Assembly (NCBI RefSeq): GCF_004028635.1
Contig: NZ_RQJW01000003.1
Coordinates: 1,054,001-1,118,000 of the forward strand
DNA length: 64,000 nt
Reading direction: 5' to 3'
Origin: Streptomyces cyaneus
GTDB taxonomy: Bacteria > Actinomycetota > Actinomycetes > Streptomycetales > Streptomycetaceae
In this document: positions 8,406-17,412 of the stretch, piece by piece
How the letters are laid out: each line of letters begins with the position of its first letter
Numbering within the stretch: the first letter of the stretch is position 1
The notes under the pieces: generated by a model
Told to the model about the DNA's origin: nothing
Seen by the model: the letters and a program-made list of their open reading frames with translations, nothing else
Database searches by the model: none
Position numbers and translations under genes: made by a program

Positions 8406-8831
8406 TCAGGCGCCCGAGCGCAGCTCGCGGAGCAAGCGCGGTGCCGCCTCGGTCAGTTGATCCACCTGGCTTTCGATCACCCGGAGGCACTCGTCGAGGG
8501 AGCCGACGAACGTCTCCGGGATCTCGAAGGGATAGCGGTACCCGCCGTTCTCCTCGTCCTCCGGGGCATCCACCGCGATGTCCGCCTCGACGGAGAAGGC
8601 CTCGGGTGACATGCGGACGGTCAGGCCGCACGACATGGCGCGGCCGTCCGGGAGATCTAGGGTCACACCGAGGACCTGCATGCCGGGCGTCGCGCCGAAC
8701 AGGGCGGACTCCCTCCAGCTGATGGCCGGTTGGTGCTCCAGGAACAGTTCGTACGCCATGGCCCTGAGCCGCCCGGCGGCACTCCACAGGGCGATGGGCA
8801 GGCGCTGGGCGTCCCGGTCGGCTGCGTCCAC
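8406..8831 (-). CDS. Hypothetical protein, 141 residues
   Basis: I do not recognise the family. The protein is soluble, acidic towards the middle (VDAPEDEENGG) and has no signal or membrane segment. It has an ordinary Streptomyces composition and ends with a helical EAAPRLLRELRSG. A GTG at 8831 gives 141 residues; an internal ATG at about 8759 is a possible alternative because the upstream ribosome binding site is weak. It converges with the esterase gene, with 18 nt between stops. The context does not suggest a function. Confidence 0.6.
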   Translation of the reverse strand: MDAADRDAQRLPIALWSAAGRLRAMAYELFLEHQPAISWRESALFGATPGMQVLGVTLDLPDGRAMSCGLTVRMSPEAFSVEADIAVDAPEDEENGGYRYPFEIPETFVGSLDECLRVIESQVDQLTEAAPRLLRELRSGA

Positions 8832-8886
8832 GCGCCGATCATAGGACCTGTCGTTCTCGGTGTGACCCGGGCAATGCTTCCGGCTG

Positions 8887-10080
8887 TCAGCGCAACGTCC
8901 GCTTGTCCGCGTGGAGCGCGGCGGTGAGCCGGATGGTGATGAACTCGTTGTTGTCCGCCTTGCCCGGCATACGGCCGGAGGAGAACGGGAAGTTGTTGTC
9001 GTTCAGGACGGCCAGGGTCCGGTCGTCGACGAGGTTCACGTCCTCGATGGTCTGGAACGGGAAGCGGAAGGTCTCCCCGGAGCCTCCGAGCCCCTTGGGG
9101 TCGGCGATGTCCAGCAGGTCGGCGACCAGGGTCTTGTCCATCAGTCCGTCGCCGTCGCGGTCACGGGTGTCGGCCAGGTAGATCCGCTTGAACTTGGCGG
9201 TGTCGCCCTGTCCCCCGTCGCGCTCGATGACGAGGAAGCGGTGCCGGTCGACGGCGGTGGCGTCGCCGATGGCGTTCGAGGTCGACTCCAGACGGTAGAC
9301 GAAGCGCTTCCCGGTGTAGGTGCGCTTGCGCAGGTCGAACTCGCTGAACCGCAGATCGCCGGGGGTGTCGCCGTTCACCGTGCCTTCGAGGAGCGGGTAG
9401 AGGTGGCGGCCGTCCACGGAGCGGACGAGGCCCTCGAAGCCCTTGCTGCCGGCGATGTTCGGCTGGGCGCCGTTCAGGTACGGGTTCTCCGGCGCCTTCA
9501 CCCCGTCGAGCGCGATGGGGGCCTCGAGGAGGCGGCCGTGCGCGGAGAAGTGCAGCAGCCAGGGGCCGAACTCGTCACCCAGCCAGTACGTCCCGTCCGG
9601 CATCCGCACGATGGACTCGACGTCGAAGTCGGCGCCGGTGAGCACACGGTCGGCCCGGGTGAGCGGGAAGGGCACATGGCGGTCGGGGTCGCTCAGGTTG
9701 AATCCGCCCAGCACGGTGACCTTGCCGGTCCGCGTGTCCGGCTTGACGCGGTGGACGCGGAGCAGGAAGTCGGCGCTGTTGGCCTTGGTGCCGTAGCCGT
9801 TGTCCGACAGCACGTCGAAGGTGCCGTCGCGCCGGTTCACGACACCGCTGAAACCCTGCACGGGCTGGTGGGCGAAGGGCGCCGCGATCCCGTTGAAGGG
9901 GCCCGCCCCGATGGCCGAGCCGGACGGCTCGCTGTCCGGCACGAACGTCTCGGCCTGCAGCGAGGCGAAGCCGGTCAGCGTGGCCCGGCCGAAGTCCTGT
10001 GCGCCCCGGTCGGCCACCGCGGGGGACGCGAGTGAGACGGTCAGCACCGCCGCGCTGACCATGATCGAAATTCTTCTCAT
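8887..10080 (-). CDS. Secreted phytase-like/esterase-like beta-propeller protein
   Basis: The 397-residue protein has a clear signal peptide (MRRISIMVSAAVLTVSLASP, cleavage after AVADR). Repeated strand-turn motifs follow, with acidic loops such as DADVES-like FDVESIVRMPDGTYWLGDEFGPWL and LSDNGYGTKAN, typical of the phytase-like esterase family. Members are exported and may hydrolyse phosphate or ester bonds; the substrate is not known here. The ATG at 10080 is chosen over a TTG further upstream because it places the signal peptide at the N terminus. It stands alone, with a transporter gene 53 bp upstream on the same strand. Confidence 0.75.
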   Translation of the reverse strand: MRRISIMVSAAVLTVSLASPAVADRGAQDFGRATLTGFASLQAETFVPDSEPSGSAIGAGPFNGIAAPFAHQPVQGFSGVVNRRDGTFDVLSDNGYGTKANSADFLLRVHRVKPDTRTGKVTVLGGFNLSDPDRHVPFPLTRADRVLTGADFDVESIVRMPDGTYWLGDEFGPWLLHFSAHGRLLEAPIALDGVKAPENPYLNGAQPNIAGSKGFEGLVRSVDGRHLYPLLEGTVNGDTPGDLRFSEFDLRKRTYTGKRFVYRLESTSNAIGDATAVDRHRFLVIERDGGQGDTAKFKRIYLADTRDRDGDGLMDKTLVADLLDIADPKGLGGSGETFRFPFQTIEDVNLVDDRTLAVLNDNNFPFSSGRMPGKADNNEFITIRLTAALHADKRTLR

Positions 10081-10133
10081 GGCGCGCACAGTAGGAGCGG
10101 CGGGTGACGGACGCGCCAACGACAGGCGTCATC

Positions 10134-11690
10134 TCAGGGCGTCGGCATTCCTCCGCCCTGAAGCCGTTCCAGGTCGGAGGGGCGGACCTGGATGACGAGG
10201 AGGGCGATCACCGCGGCGATCGCGGTGAAGATCGCGGCCGTGATGAAGGCGGCCGAGACTCCCGCGGTGAGGATCTCGTCGGCATAGGGCGCCGGGAGCT
10301 GCCCCGTGCGCTCGAAGCGCAGCCGCTCCACGGGCGTCGCCTGGGACATGAATGCGGGGATCTGTTTGTCGGCCTCGTTGTTGCTGGCCGTACCGAACAC
10401 CGTGACCAGGATGGACAGCCCGAGGGAACCGCCGACCTGCTGCGTGGCATTGAGCAGTCCTGAGGCGGCTCCCGTCTCCCGCGTGGCCACGTTGGACAGC
10501 GCCATCAGGGTCAGGGACACGAACTCCATGCCCATACCGAGGCTGAAGACGAGGATCGGGCCGAGGATGCTGCCGGCGTAGGTGGAGTGGACGTCGGTCA
10601 GGGTCAGCCAGGCGAGGCCGGCGGCGGCCAGGATCGCGCCGGTCACCATGAAGGGCTTGGGTCCGTACTTCGGCAGGAGTTGGGAGGCGAGCCCGGCGCC
10701 CACCGCGATGACGGCGCTCACCGGGAGGAAGGCCAGTCCGGCCTGGAGCGGGCTGAAGTCCAGCACGTTCTGGACGAAGAGGGTGAGGAAGAAGAACATG
10801 CCGAAGATCGCGGCGGCGAGGCTCAGCATCATGCCGTAGGTGCCCGCCCGGTTGCGGTCCGCGAACATGTGCAGGGGCGTGATCGGCTGCCGGGAGCGCC
10901 GTTCGATCAGGATGAACCCCAGCAGTATGACGACGGCCGCCCCGAACGCGGCCAGGGTGAGCGGATCTCGCCAGCCGTCCTGCGCGGCCCGGATGAACCC
11001 GTACACCAGCAGCACCATGCCGATGGTGGAGGCCAGCGCGCCCGCCAGATCGAAGTGCCCGGGATGGCGTTCGGACTCCCGGATCCAGCGCGGGGTGGCG
11101 AGCGCGATGAGCAGCCCGATGGGCACGTTGACGAACAGCACCCAGCGCCAGTTCAGCCACTCGACCAGGATTCCGCCCGCCAGCAGCCCGATCGCGCCGC
11201 CGCCCGCCGAGACCGCGGCGAAGACGCCGAACGCCCTGTTGCGTTCGGGCCCTTCGCGGAAGGTCGTACTGATCAGGGCGAGCGAGGTCGGGGAGGCGAT
11301 GGCGCCGCCGACACCCTGGAGGGCACGCGCGGCGAGGAGTTGCCACTCGTTCTGGGACATGCCGCCGAGCAACGAGGCGAGTACGAAGAGCAGCACACCG
11401 AAGATGAAGACGCGCCGTCTGCCGAGGATGTCGCCCATCCTGCCGCCGAGCAGCAGCAGTCCGCCGAAGGTGAGCGTGTAGGCGTTGATCACCCAGGACA
11501 GGCTCGTCGTGGAGAAGTCGAGCGAGCGCTGGATGTCCGGCAGGGCGATGTTCACGATGGTGATGTCGAGCACCACCATCAGCTGACAGGACGCGATGAC
11601 CAGCAGCGCCATACCGCTGCCACGGCCGTCGCCCCGCTCCGTCTCCTGCGGGGTGGTCCGTGCTTCGGGTGTCGGCTCGGGGTTGCTCAT
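10134..11690 (-). CDS. DHA2-family MFS drug efflux transporter (EmrB/QacA type, 14 TM)
   Basis: The 518-residue protein shows the DHA2 pattern. TM1 contains MVVLDITIVNIALPDIQ, followed by SWVINAYTLTFGGLLLLGGRMGDILGRRRVF, the motif A region, and about 14 hydrophobic segments. Such pumps export drugs or secondary metabolites by proton antiport at the cell membrane. The ATG at 11690 begins MSNPEPTPEA, a hydrophilic N terminus rich in Thr and Glu; longer starts are less plausible. No TetR regulator is adjacent. It lies downstream of the P450 gene on the same strand, with a gap of about 150 bp. Confidence 0.9.
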   Translation of the reverse strand: MSNPEPTPEARTTPQETERGDGRGSGMALLVIASCQLMVVLDITIVNIALPDIQRSLDFSTTSLSWVINAYTLTFGGLLLLGGRMGDILGRRRVFIFGVLLFVLASLLGGMSQNEWQLLAARALQGVGGAIASPTSLALISTTFREGPERNRAFGVFAAVSAGGGAIGLLAGGILVEWLNWRWVLFVNVPIGLLIALATPRWIRESERHPGHFDLAGALASTIGMVLLVYGFIRAAQDGWRDPLTLAAFGAAVVILLGFILIERRSRQPITPLHMFADRNRAGTYGMMLSLAAAIFGMFFFLTLFVQNVLDFSPLQAGLAFLPVSAVIAVGAGLASQLLPKYGPKPFMVTGAILAAAGLAWLTLTDVHSTYAGSILGPILVFSLGMGMEFVSLTLMALSNVATRETGAASGLLNATQQVGGSLGLSILVTVFGTASNNEADKQIPAFMSQATPVERLRFERTGQLPAPYADEILTAGVSAAFITAAIFTAIAAVIALLVIQVRPSDLERLQGGGMPTP

Positions 11691-11839
11691 GGCATCACGC
11701 CGTGGCGGAGATTCGGTGGCTGGTTCCCGCCACCATTCGACCGTACGCCGCTGCGGGACGGGCCTCCAGTCGATCACGGAGTCGGCCATGGCGCCCCTGG
11801 TGGGGCCCTGTCGGGCCCCAGGTCAGCGGCTGGCTCGGA

Positions 11840-13276
11840 TCAGCGACCGGCGCGGATCAGGCCCGTGAGATAGCGCCACAGCGACGAGCGCTGCCGGGCG
11901 GACTGGTCCGGCAGCACCGGCTCCGCCGTCTCCGGCTCCGACTCCGGCGCTGATCCCAGCTCCGGTCCCGACGTCCGCGCGGACGCCGAGGGGCGCTCGG
12001 GCACGGAGGCGAGTTCGTACCGTACGGGCAGTGAGCGCAGGCCGCGCATGAACGGCGAGGAGCGCCACGGCAGTTGGTCGGCCGGGAGCGCGAGGTCCAG
12101 ATGGGAGAACCGCTCGAAGAGCCGGCCCACGCCGACCGCCGCGACCGTGGACGCGAGCTCGCGTGCCGGGCACTGGCGGCGGCCCGCGCCCCAGGACAGA
12201 TGGGCCCGGGTGCTGATGGTGCTGCTCGATGCCACGTGGTCGGCGAAGAGCGGGTCGGCGTGCGCGGCGGCGGAGGACACCCACACCGGGTCGCCCGCGC
12301 GGATCGTGTAGTTGCCGAGCTCGGTGTCCTCGGCGGCGAAGCGCGGTACGAAGTTCACCAGCGGCGGCTTGCGCATGACCACCCGGTTCATGGTCTCCCT
12401 GATCATCCCGGCGGACAGGCTGGCGCGCACACCGCTGTCACCGGAGATGACCTCGACGACGGTGTTGGACATGAGGATGCCGACGTGGTCGGAGGTCATG
12501 CCGAGCAGCATGAACAGCTCACGGGCCAGCTCGTCCAGCGAGAGATCGGGGTGCGCGGCCAGCAGGTAGGAGGGGAAGTCGTCCCCCGGCTCCTTCAGCT
12601 TCACGGCCGCCAGTTCCGCCAGCGTCGCCAGCAGCCGCTCCAGGGCGGGCTCCGCGTCCGGGCCCGCGTCCAGGACCCGCCACATGTCCATCAGCGCGTC
12701 GTCGCCCTGGGAACCGGGGAAGCCGAGCAGATGACTGGCCACCATCAGCGGCAGCGGCCGGGAGAACTGCGCGGACAGGTCCGCCACGCCAGTGCCGCCG
12801 CCCTGCCCCACCAAGGTGATCAGTTCGTCGGCGTAGGCGGTGACGGCCGCCTTCAGCCGCTTCGCCTGGGGGTGGCCGGGATCCTGGAACGGTTTGAGCG
12901 CCGCGTCCCACGCCGTCCGCAGCGTCCCGTATCCGGGACCGCCCTGGATCAGTACGTGGTTGACCTCCAGGGACGGCCCGAGCGGCCAGTCGGCGGGTAC
13001 TTCGCCCGCCGAGCGGGCCCGCCAGTTCTCCAGCCCCTTGGGCCAGCCGTCGTCGTCCTGGAGGACTTGCAGCGCCTCCCGGTAGCCGAGGACCAGCCAG
13101 GCGGGCACACCCAGCAGGTCGACCGGTGCGACGGGCCCGTGTTCCTGCCTCAGCCGCTCGTACACGAGCGAGGGACGCGTCTCGTAGTCGCGGGTCAGCA
13201 GCGGTTCGGGAACCATCTCCTCCAACCGGGTGCCGTCCGCGTCCACGGAACCGCTCTCACCCCACTGGGATTCCAT
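11840..13276 (-). CDS. Cytochrome P450, conservon-associated type with altered ExxR motif
   Basis: The 478-residue protein ends its P450 domain with the haem-ligand loop LSWGAGRRQCPARELA. The I-helix reads LLGMTSDHVG rather than AGxET. The K-helix region reads RETMNRVVMRKPP, so the usual E-x-x-R becomes E-T-M-N with Arg one position late. Loss of ExxR is known in the CYP157 family of Streptomyces conservons. No conservon kinase, roadblock or GTPase genes are nearby, so this would be an orphan member. A roughly 50-residue Ser/Pro/Glu-rich C-terminal tail follows the P450 fold. The ATG at 13276 has GGAGGGG upstream. The natural substrate is unknown. Confidence 0.85.
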   Translation of the reverse strand: MESQWGESGSVDADGTRLEEMVPEPLLTRDYETRPSLVYERLRQEHGPVAPVDLLGVPAWLVLGYREALQVLQDDDGWPKGLENWRARSAGEVPADWPLGPSLEVNHVLIQGGPGYGTLRTAWDAALKPFQDPGHPQAKRLKAAVTAYADELITLVGQGGGTGVADLSAQFSRPLPLMVASHLLGFPGSQGDDALMDMWRVLDAGPDAEPALERLLATLAELAAVKLKEPGDDFPSYLLAAHPDLSLDELARELFMLLGMTSDHVGILMSNTVVEVISGDSGVRASLSAGMIRETMNRVVMRKPPLVNFVPRFAAEDTELGNYTIRAGDPVWVSSAAAHADPLFADHVASSSTISTRAHLSWGAGRRQCPARELASTVAAVGVGRLFERFSHLDLALPADQLPWRSSPFMRGLRSLPVRYELASVPERPSASARTSGPELGSAPESEPETAEPVLPDQSARQRSSLWRYLTGLIRAGR

Positions 13277-13460
13277 CTGTCTGCCGCCCCTCCGACACTC
13301 CCCGCACCGGCGTACTACCAGTCAGTAGCCGACAACGCCGGTGACCCTACCCCAGGGGGCACTTGCGGTGAACGAGGGGTTCGGCGGCTGTCAGTCGGGG
13401 GTCCCCCCTCCGTCGGCCACACCGCACGTCGGCCGAGGCCGTCCGCCGCCCCACCCGACG

Positions 13461-14186
13461 TCAGGCCAACTGCTCGGCGGACTTGGCTCCCTGCTCACGC
13501 AGCCACGCGACCAGCGTGGGGTGGCCCGAGCGGTGGGCGGCATCGAGCGGGGTCAGCCGGTCGTAGCCGACCCAGTTCACGTCACCGCCCCGTCGCAGCA
13601 GGTAACCGGCCGTTTGGCGTTGCCCGCCGTGGCAGGCGCACCACAGCGCGGCGGTGATGTCCTCCTCGGTGGGCGGGTCGGACTCGGACGTGCAGCAGGC
13701 GGCGACCCGGTCGGCCTCGCCGAGGGCGGCGGCCTGCCACAGGGTGGTGCGAGCACCGCGCTCCAGCAGCCGCCGCGCGCTCTGCCACTGCCCGAAGGCC
13801 ACCGCGTCCGCCAGCGGCGTGCCGTTGCCGATGACCGCACCGTCTGCCTCGATGTCCGCGCCCAGGTCGAGCAGGGCGTCCAGGAGGGGCACGTCGTCGT
13901 TGCTGGCCGCCCAGTGCAGCGGGGTCTCGCGGTGCGCGCCGGTGAACCGGGCGTTCACGTCCGCGCCGGCGGCGACCAGCACGGTCACCGTCCGGGGGCC
14001 GTTGGGCAAGTGGCCGGGCCAGTCGGTGGCGAGATGCAGCAGAGTCCGCGTGGTCTTCATGTTGCCCACCCGGGCCGTTGCCAGCCCCGGATATGCGATG
14101 AGCAGATCCTGCAACGCGCCCACGTCGCCGGTCCGGATCGCCTCGACGACGGCACGGGCCAGCGGAGCGGTCGTATCGATGAGCAT
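13461..14186 (-). CDS. Ankyrin-repeat protein
   Basis: The 241-residue protein has several ankyrin repeats. Recognisable turns are TRTLLHLATDWPG, AGADVNARFTGAHRETPLHWAASNDDVPLLDALLDLGADIEA and YDRLTPLDAAHRSGHPTLVAWLREQGA. Ankyrin repeats mediate protein-protein contacts. The protein is cytoplasmic with no other domain. The ATG at 14186 is chosen because GGGAGG lies 7 nt upstream; the open frame extends further, but that part reads through the neighbouring riboswitch DNA. It is divergent from the cobalamin-riboswitch operon. Specific role unknown. Confidence 0.85.
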   Translation of the reverse strand: MLIDTTAPLARAVVEAIRTGDVGALQDLLIAYPGLATARVGNMKTTRTLLHLATDWPGHLPNGPRTVTVLVAAGADVNARFTGAHRETPLHWAASNDDVPLLDALLDLGADIEADGAVIGNGTPLADAVAFGQWQSARRLLERGARTTLWQAAALGEADRVAACCTSESDPPTEEDITAALWCACHGGQRQTAGYLLRRGGDVNWVGYDRLTPLDAAHRSGHPTLVAWLREQGAKSAEQLA

Positions 14187-14285
14187 CGGGCACCTCCCAG
14201 GTCCCCACCTGGATAACACGGCCCACTGACAACGCCCCCTCCCCCCAGGACGCGGCGCCCCTGTCCCGCCGCCCCCGAAGTCCCT

Positions 14286-14490
14286 TCTGTTACGCTCCCC
14301 GGGCCTCCCGCGGGGGAAGTCCGGTGAGAGTCCGGCGCTGACCCGCAACGGTGTGCGCGGGGACCATGTGGTCCGTCGTGCGAGCCCGATCGCCCGTGGT
14401 GGGTGCGACCCGTTGACTGCTCGCCGAGGACTGCGAGAGGGGACCGCGCGGCCGGCACGGTCGTACGGGCTGTCTCCCTGATCGATGTTC
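14286..14490 (+). promoter_or_regulatory. Cobalamin (adenosylcobalamin) riboswitch
   Basis: The plus strand contains the B12-box core in order: GGGGGAAGTCCGGTGAGAGT, CCGGCGCTGACCCGCAACGGT and later GCGAGCCCGATCGCCC. These match the conserved class-I cobalamin riboswitch core, GGGAA..CCGGTGAGA..CCGGCGCTG.CCCGCAAC. It sits directly upstream of the FecCD permease gene whose ribosome binding site is at 14507-14512. It is expected to switch off translation or transcription when cobalamin is plentiful. Both ends are approximate. Confidence 0.93.
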
Positions 14491-14522
14491 ACAGGCGGCC
14501 CCAGGCGAAGGACCGCCCGCCC

Positions 14523-15626
14523 GTGCACCGAAGTCCGACCCGGATATCGAGACCGACACCGAAATCCGGTACATCCCGACTGCCCGGCGCGTCACGCGTA
14601 CCCGTGCCGTCGCTCGTCCTCGGGTTGGGGATCCTGCTGCTCGTCTCACTCGTGTGCGGCGTCGGGCTCGGAGCCGCCGGGATCGGGTGGGGAGATGTCC
14701 TCCGGCTGCTCTGGGCCGGGGTGACCGGCGGGACGATCGACGCTCGGGACGTCGCCGCGTACGCCATCGTCTGGGAGATCCGGCTGCCGCGCGTCGTGCT
14801 CGGTGCCGTGGTCGGGGCCGGGCTCGCGGCGGTCGGGGTGGCCGTGCAGGCGATGGTGCGCAACGCGCTCGCCGATCCGTTCGTGCTCGGCATCTCCTCG
14901 GGCGCCGCGGTGGGCGCCAACGCCGTGATCCTGCTGGGGGCGTTCGCGGGGCTGGGGGTCTGGGCGCTGTCCCTGTCCGCCTTCGGGTCGGCGCTCGCGG
15001 CGACGGCGCTCGTGTATGCCGTGGCGCGGTCTGCGCACGGGCTCACCCCGCTGCGGCTGATCCTGACCGGGACGGCACTGGCGTACGGCTTCGAGGCCGT
15101 CACCACCGTCATGGTGTTCGGCGCGGCCCGGGGTGAGGCGGCCCGGTCGGCGATGATGTGGCTGCTGGGGAGTCTGGGCGGGGGGACCTGGGCCCAAGTG
15201 CCGCTCGCCGCGGTGACCGTGGCCGCCGGGTGGGTGTGGCTGCGGTGGCGGGCCGAGGCGCTGAACGCCCTCGCGATGGGGGACGAGACGTCCGCCGCGC
15301 TCGGCGTCCAACCGGCGCGGTTGCGCAGGGAGTTGTTCGTCGTCACGGCCGCCGTGACCGGGACGGTGGTCGCGGTCAGCGGGGCCATCGGGTTCGTCGG
15401 GCTGATGGTGCCGCATGTCGTACGGATGCTGGTCGGCGCCGATCACCGGCGAGTGCTGGCCGTGGCGCCGCTCGCCGGGGCGGTGCTGCTGGTGTGGGCG
15501 GACCTGCTCTCCCGGCTCCTCCTCGCGCCCGCCGAACTGCCCGTCGGGGTGATCACCGCTGTCGTCGGGGTTCCGGCGTTCCTGCTGCTGATGCGGCGCG
15601 GCGGCTATGCGTTCGGAGGTCGGTGA
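14523..15626 (+). CDS. FecCD/BtuC-family ABC importer permease under B12 riboswitch control
   Basis: The 367-residue protein is a FecCD-type permease with about nine or ten hydrophobic segments. Family landmarks include VVLGAVVGAGLAAVGVAVQAMVRNALADPFVLGISSGAAVGANA, GAIGFVGLMVPHVVRMLVGADHR and ELPVGVITAVVGVPAFLLLMRR. It forms the membrane channel for a chelate importer. GTG at 14523 is chosen because GAAGGA lies 10 nt upstream and it begins after the riboswitch. The next gene starts 2 nt after the stop. Riboswitch control argues for a cobamide or its precursors as cargo. Close relatives are often labelled F420-0 transporters, a name not supported by this regulation. Confidence 0.9.
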   Translation: MHRSPTRISRPTPKSGTSRLPGASRVPVPSLVLGLGILLLVSLVCGVGLGAAGIGWGDVLRLLWAGVTGGTIDARDVAAYAIVWEIRLPRVVLGAVVGAGLAAVGVAVQAMVRNALADPFVLGISSGAAVGANAVILLGAFAGLGVWALSLSAFGSALAATALVYAVARSAHGLTPLRLILTGTALAYGFEAVTTVMVFGAARGEAARSAMMWLLGSLGGGTWAQVPLAAVTVAAGWVWLRWRAEALNALAMGDETSAALGVQPARLRRELFVVTAAVTGTVVAVSGAIGFVGLMVPHVVRMLVGADHRRVLAVAPLAGAVLLVWADLLSRLLLAPAELPVGVITAVVGVPAFLLLMRRGGYAFGGR

Positions 15627-15628
15627 GC

Positions 15629-16393
15629 ATGCGGCTGGACATCGAGGGCGTCACGGTCGAGGTCGCCGGGGCGCGGCTGGTGGACGACATTCAACTCACT
15701 GTGGGCAGTGGGGCGTTCGTGGGGCTCGTCGGCCCGAACGGCAGCGGCAAGTCGACGCTGCTGCGGTGCGTGTACCGGGCGCTGCGTCCGTCCGGGGGCG
15801 TGGTGCGGCTCGACGGGGACGACGTGCACGCCATGGCGCCGCAGGCCACGGCGCGGGTGCTGGCCGCGCTGCCGCAGGAGTCGTCGGCCGAGTTCGACTT
15901 CACGGTCGCGGAGGTCGTGGCCATGGGGCGGCTGCCGCACCGGGACCGCACGGCCGCGTCCGACCGGGAGATCTGCACCGCGGCCATGGACCGCACCGGC
16001 GTCGCCCACCTCGCCGACCGCGGGTTCCTCGCCCTGTCCGGCGGCGAGAAGCAGCGCGTTCTCATCGCCCGCGCACTCGCCCAGCAACCGCGGGTCCTCG
16101 TCCTGGACGAACCCACCAACCACCTCGACATCGCCCACCAGTTGGACGTGCTGTCCCTGGTGCGGGGCAGCGGCCTGACCGTGCTGGCCGCCCTGCACGA
16201 CCTCAACCTGGCCGCCGCGCACTGCGACGTCCTGTACGTCATCGCCGAGGGCCGGGTCGTCGCCTCGGGGCCGCCGCACGACGTCCTGCAACCAGCCCTG
16301 CTCGCCGACGTCTTCGGCGTCCGTGCGCATCCCGTGCGGCATCCGGAGACCGGCGCGACCCAGCTCCTGTTCGACCTGCTGCCCGCGAAGTAA
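15629..16393 (+). CDS. ABC importer ATPase (FecE/BtuD-like), cobamide-type operon
   Basis: The 254-residue ATPase has Walker A GPNGSGKST, signature LSGGEKQRVLIARALAQ, Walker B VLVLDEPTNHLDI and the H-loop ALHDLNLAAAHCD. This is a complete FecE/BtuD-type subunit and would power the permease encoded just upstream. ATG at 15629 has GGAGG at 15615-15619. The substrate-binding protein gene follows 8 nt after the stop, so the three genes form one transcriptional unit behind the riboswitch. Confidence 0.93.
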   Translation: MRLDIEGVTVEVAGARLVDDIQLTVGSGAFVGLVGPNGSGKSTLLRCVYRALRPSGGVVRLDGDDVHAMAPQATARVLAALPQESSAEFDFTVAEVVAMGRLPHRDRTAASDREICTAAMDRTGVAHLADRGFLALSGGEKQRVLIARALAQQPRVLVLDEPTNHLDIAHQLDVLSLVRGSGLTVLAALHDLNLAAAHCDVLYVIAEGRVVASGPPHDVLQPALLADVFGVRAHPVRHPETGATQLLFDLLPAK

Positions 16394-16401
16394 GGACCCC
16401 C

Positions 16402-17400
16402 ATGCGCAAGTTGCTCGTCGCCGCCCTCTGCGTCGCCGTCACCGCCACCGGTTGCGGTGCGAGTGTCGAGCCGGCCACGGACGCGAAGTCCGCCGCCGTC
16501 ACCCTCACCAACTGCGGCCGCAAGGTCACCTTCGACAAGGTCCCCGAGCGCGTGGTCACCAACGACGTCGGCATCACCGAGCTGATGTTCGCCCTCGGCC
16601 TGGAGGACCGTATGGCCGGGTTCGCCATGCCCGACGACAAGGGCGATCTGACCGGCGTGCCGTGGAAGGACGGCTACGACAGGGTGAAGTGGCTGTCCAA
16701 GGACCAACTCACCAAGGAAAACGTCCTCGACGCCCGCGCCGACCTCGTCTTCGCCGGCTGGAACTACGGCTTCCGCGAGGACAGCGGCTTCACCCCCGAC
16801 GCCCTGAAAAAGCTCGGCATCCCCTCGTACGTCCTCACCGAGTCCTGCCACAACGGCCGCACCGAGACCTCGCGCGGCATCATGCCGCCCCTGGACGCCC
16901 TGTACGCCGACCTCACCAACCTCGGGAAGCTGTTCGGCGTCGAGAAGCGGGCCGCCGCGCTGATCGCCGACTTCAAGAAGCAGGTCGCGGAGGTACGGGC
17001 ACAGGCCCCCGAGGCGGCCGACCGGCCGAAGGTGTTCCTGTACGACAGCGGGCAGGACCAGCCCTTCACCTCCGGCCGCTACGCCGCCCCCGAGCAGATC
17101 ATCAGCGAGGCGGGCGGGACCAACGTCATGCACGACGTGCAGGACTCCTGGACCACCGTGGGCTGGGAGAGCGTCGTACAGCGCGACCCCGACGTCATCG
17201 TGATCTGCGACTACGGGGACGTGAGCGCCGAGCAGAAGAAGAAGTTCCTCCTCTCCTATGCGCCCCTGCGCAACGTCTCCGCCGTCAAGCACAAGCGGAT
17301 CTTCGTCCTCGACTACGTCGACCTGGTCGAGAGCCCCCGCAACCCGTCGGCCGTCGCCCGACTCGGCACCTATCTGCGGACGGTGACCGAGGAGCGGTGA
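16402..17400 (+). CDS. Substrate-binding lipoprotein of the riboswitch-controlled ABC importer
   Basis: The 332-residue protein has a short signal ending in the lipobox VTATGCGAS, so the mature protein is lipid-anchored at Cys. The body follows the FhuD/BtuF-type periplasmic-binding fold: CGRKVTFDKVPERVVTNDVGITELMFALGLEDRMAG, then DLVFAGWNYGF and YDSGQDQPFTSGRYA. It captures the cargo outside the membrane and delivers it to the permease. The operon sits behind a cobalamin riboswitch, making a cobamide the likely ligand. The family is elsewhere annotated as F420-0 binding. It converges with the isonitrile-synthase gene, with only 12 bp between stops. Confidence 0.9.
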   Translation: MRKLLVAALCVAVTATGCGASVEPATDAKSAAVTLTNCGRKVTFDKVPERVVTNDVGITELMFALGLEDRMAGFAMPDDKGDLTGVPWKDGYDRVKWLSKDQLTKENVLDARADLVFAGWNYGFREDSGFTPDALKKLGIPSYVLTESCHNGRTETSRGIMPPLDALYADLTNLGKLFGVEKRAAALIADFKKQVAEVRAQAPEAADRPKVFLYDSGQDQPFTSGRYAAPEQIISEAGGTNVMHDVQDSWTTVGWESVVQRDPDVIVICDYGDVSAEQKKKFLLSYAPLRNVSAVKHKRIFVLDYVDLVESPRNPSAVARLGTYLRTVTEER

Positions 17401-17412
17401 TCGCGGGGGACG

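Noticed and set aside
13461..14528. A longer ankyrin protein starting at 14528
   Set aside because: The extra N terminus would be read antisense through the cobalamin riboswitch; ATG 14186 has a strong ribosome binding site.
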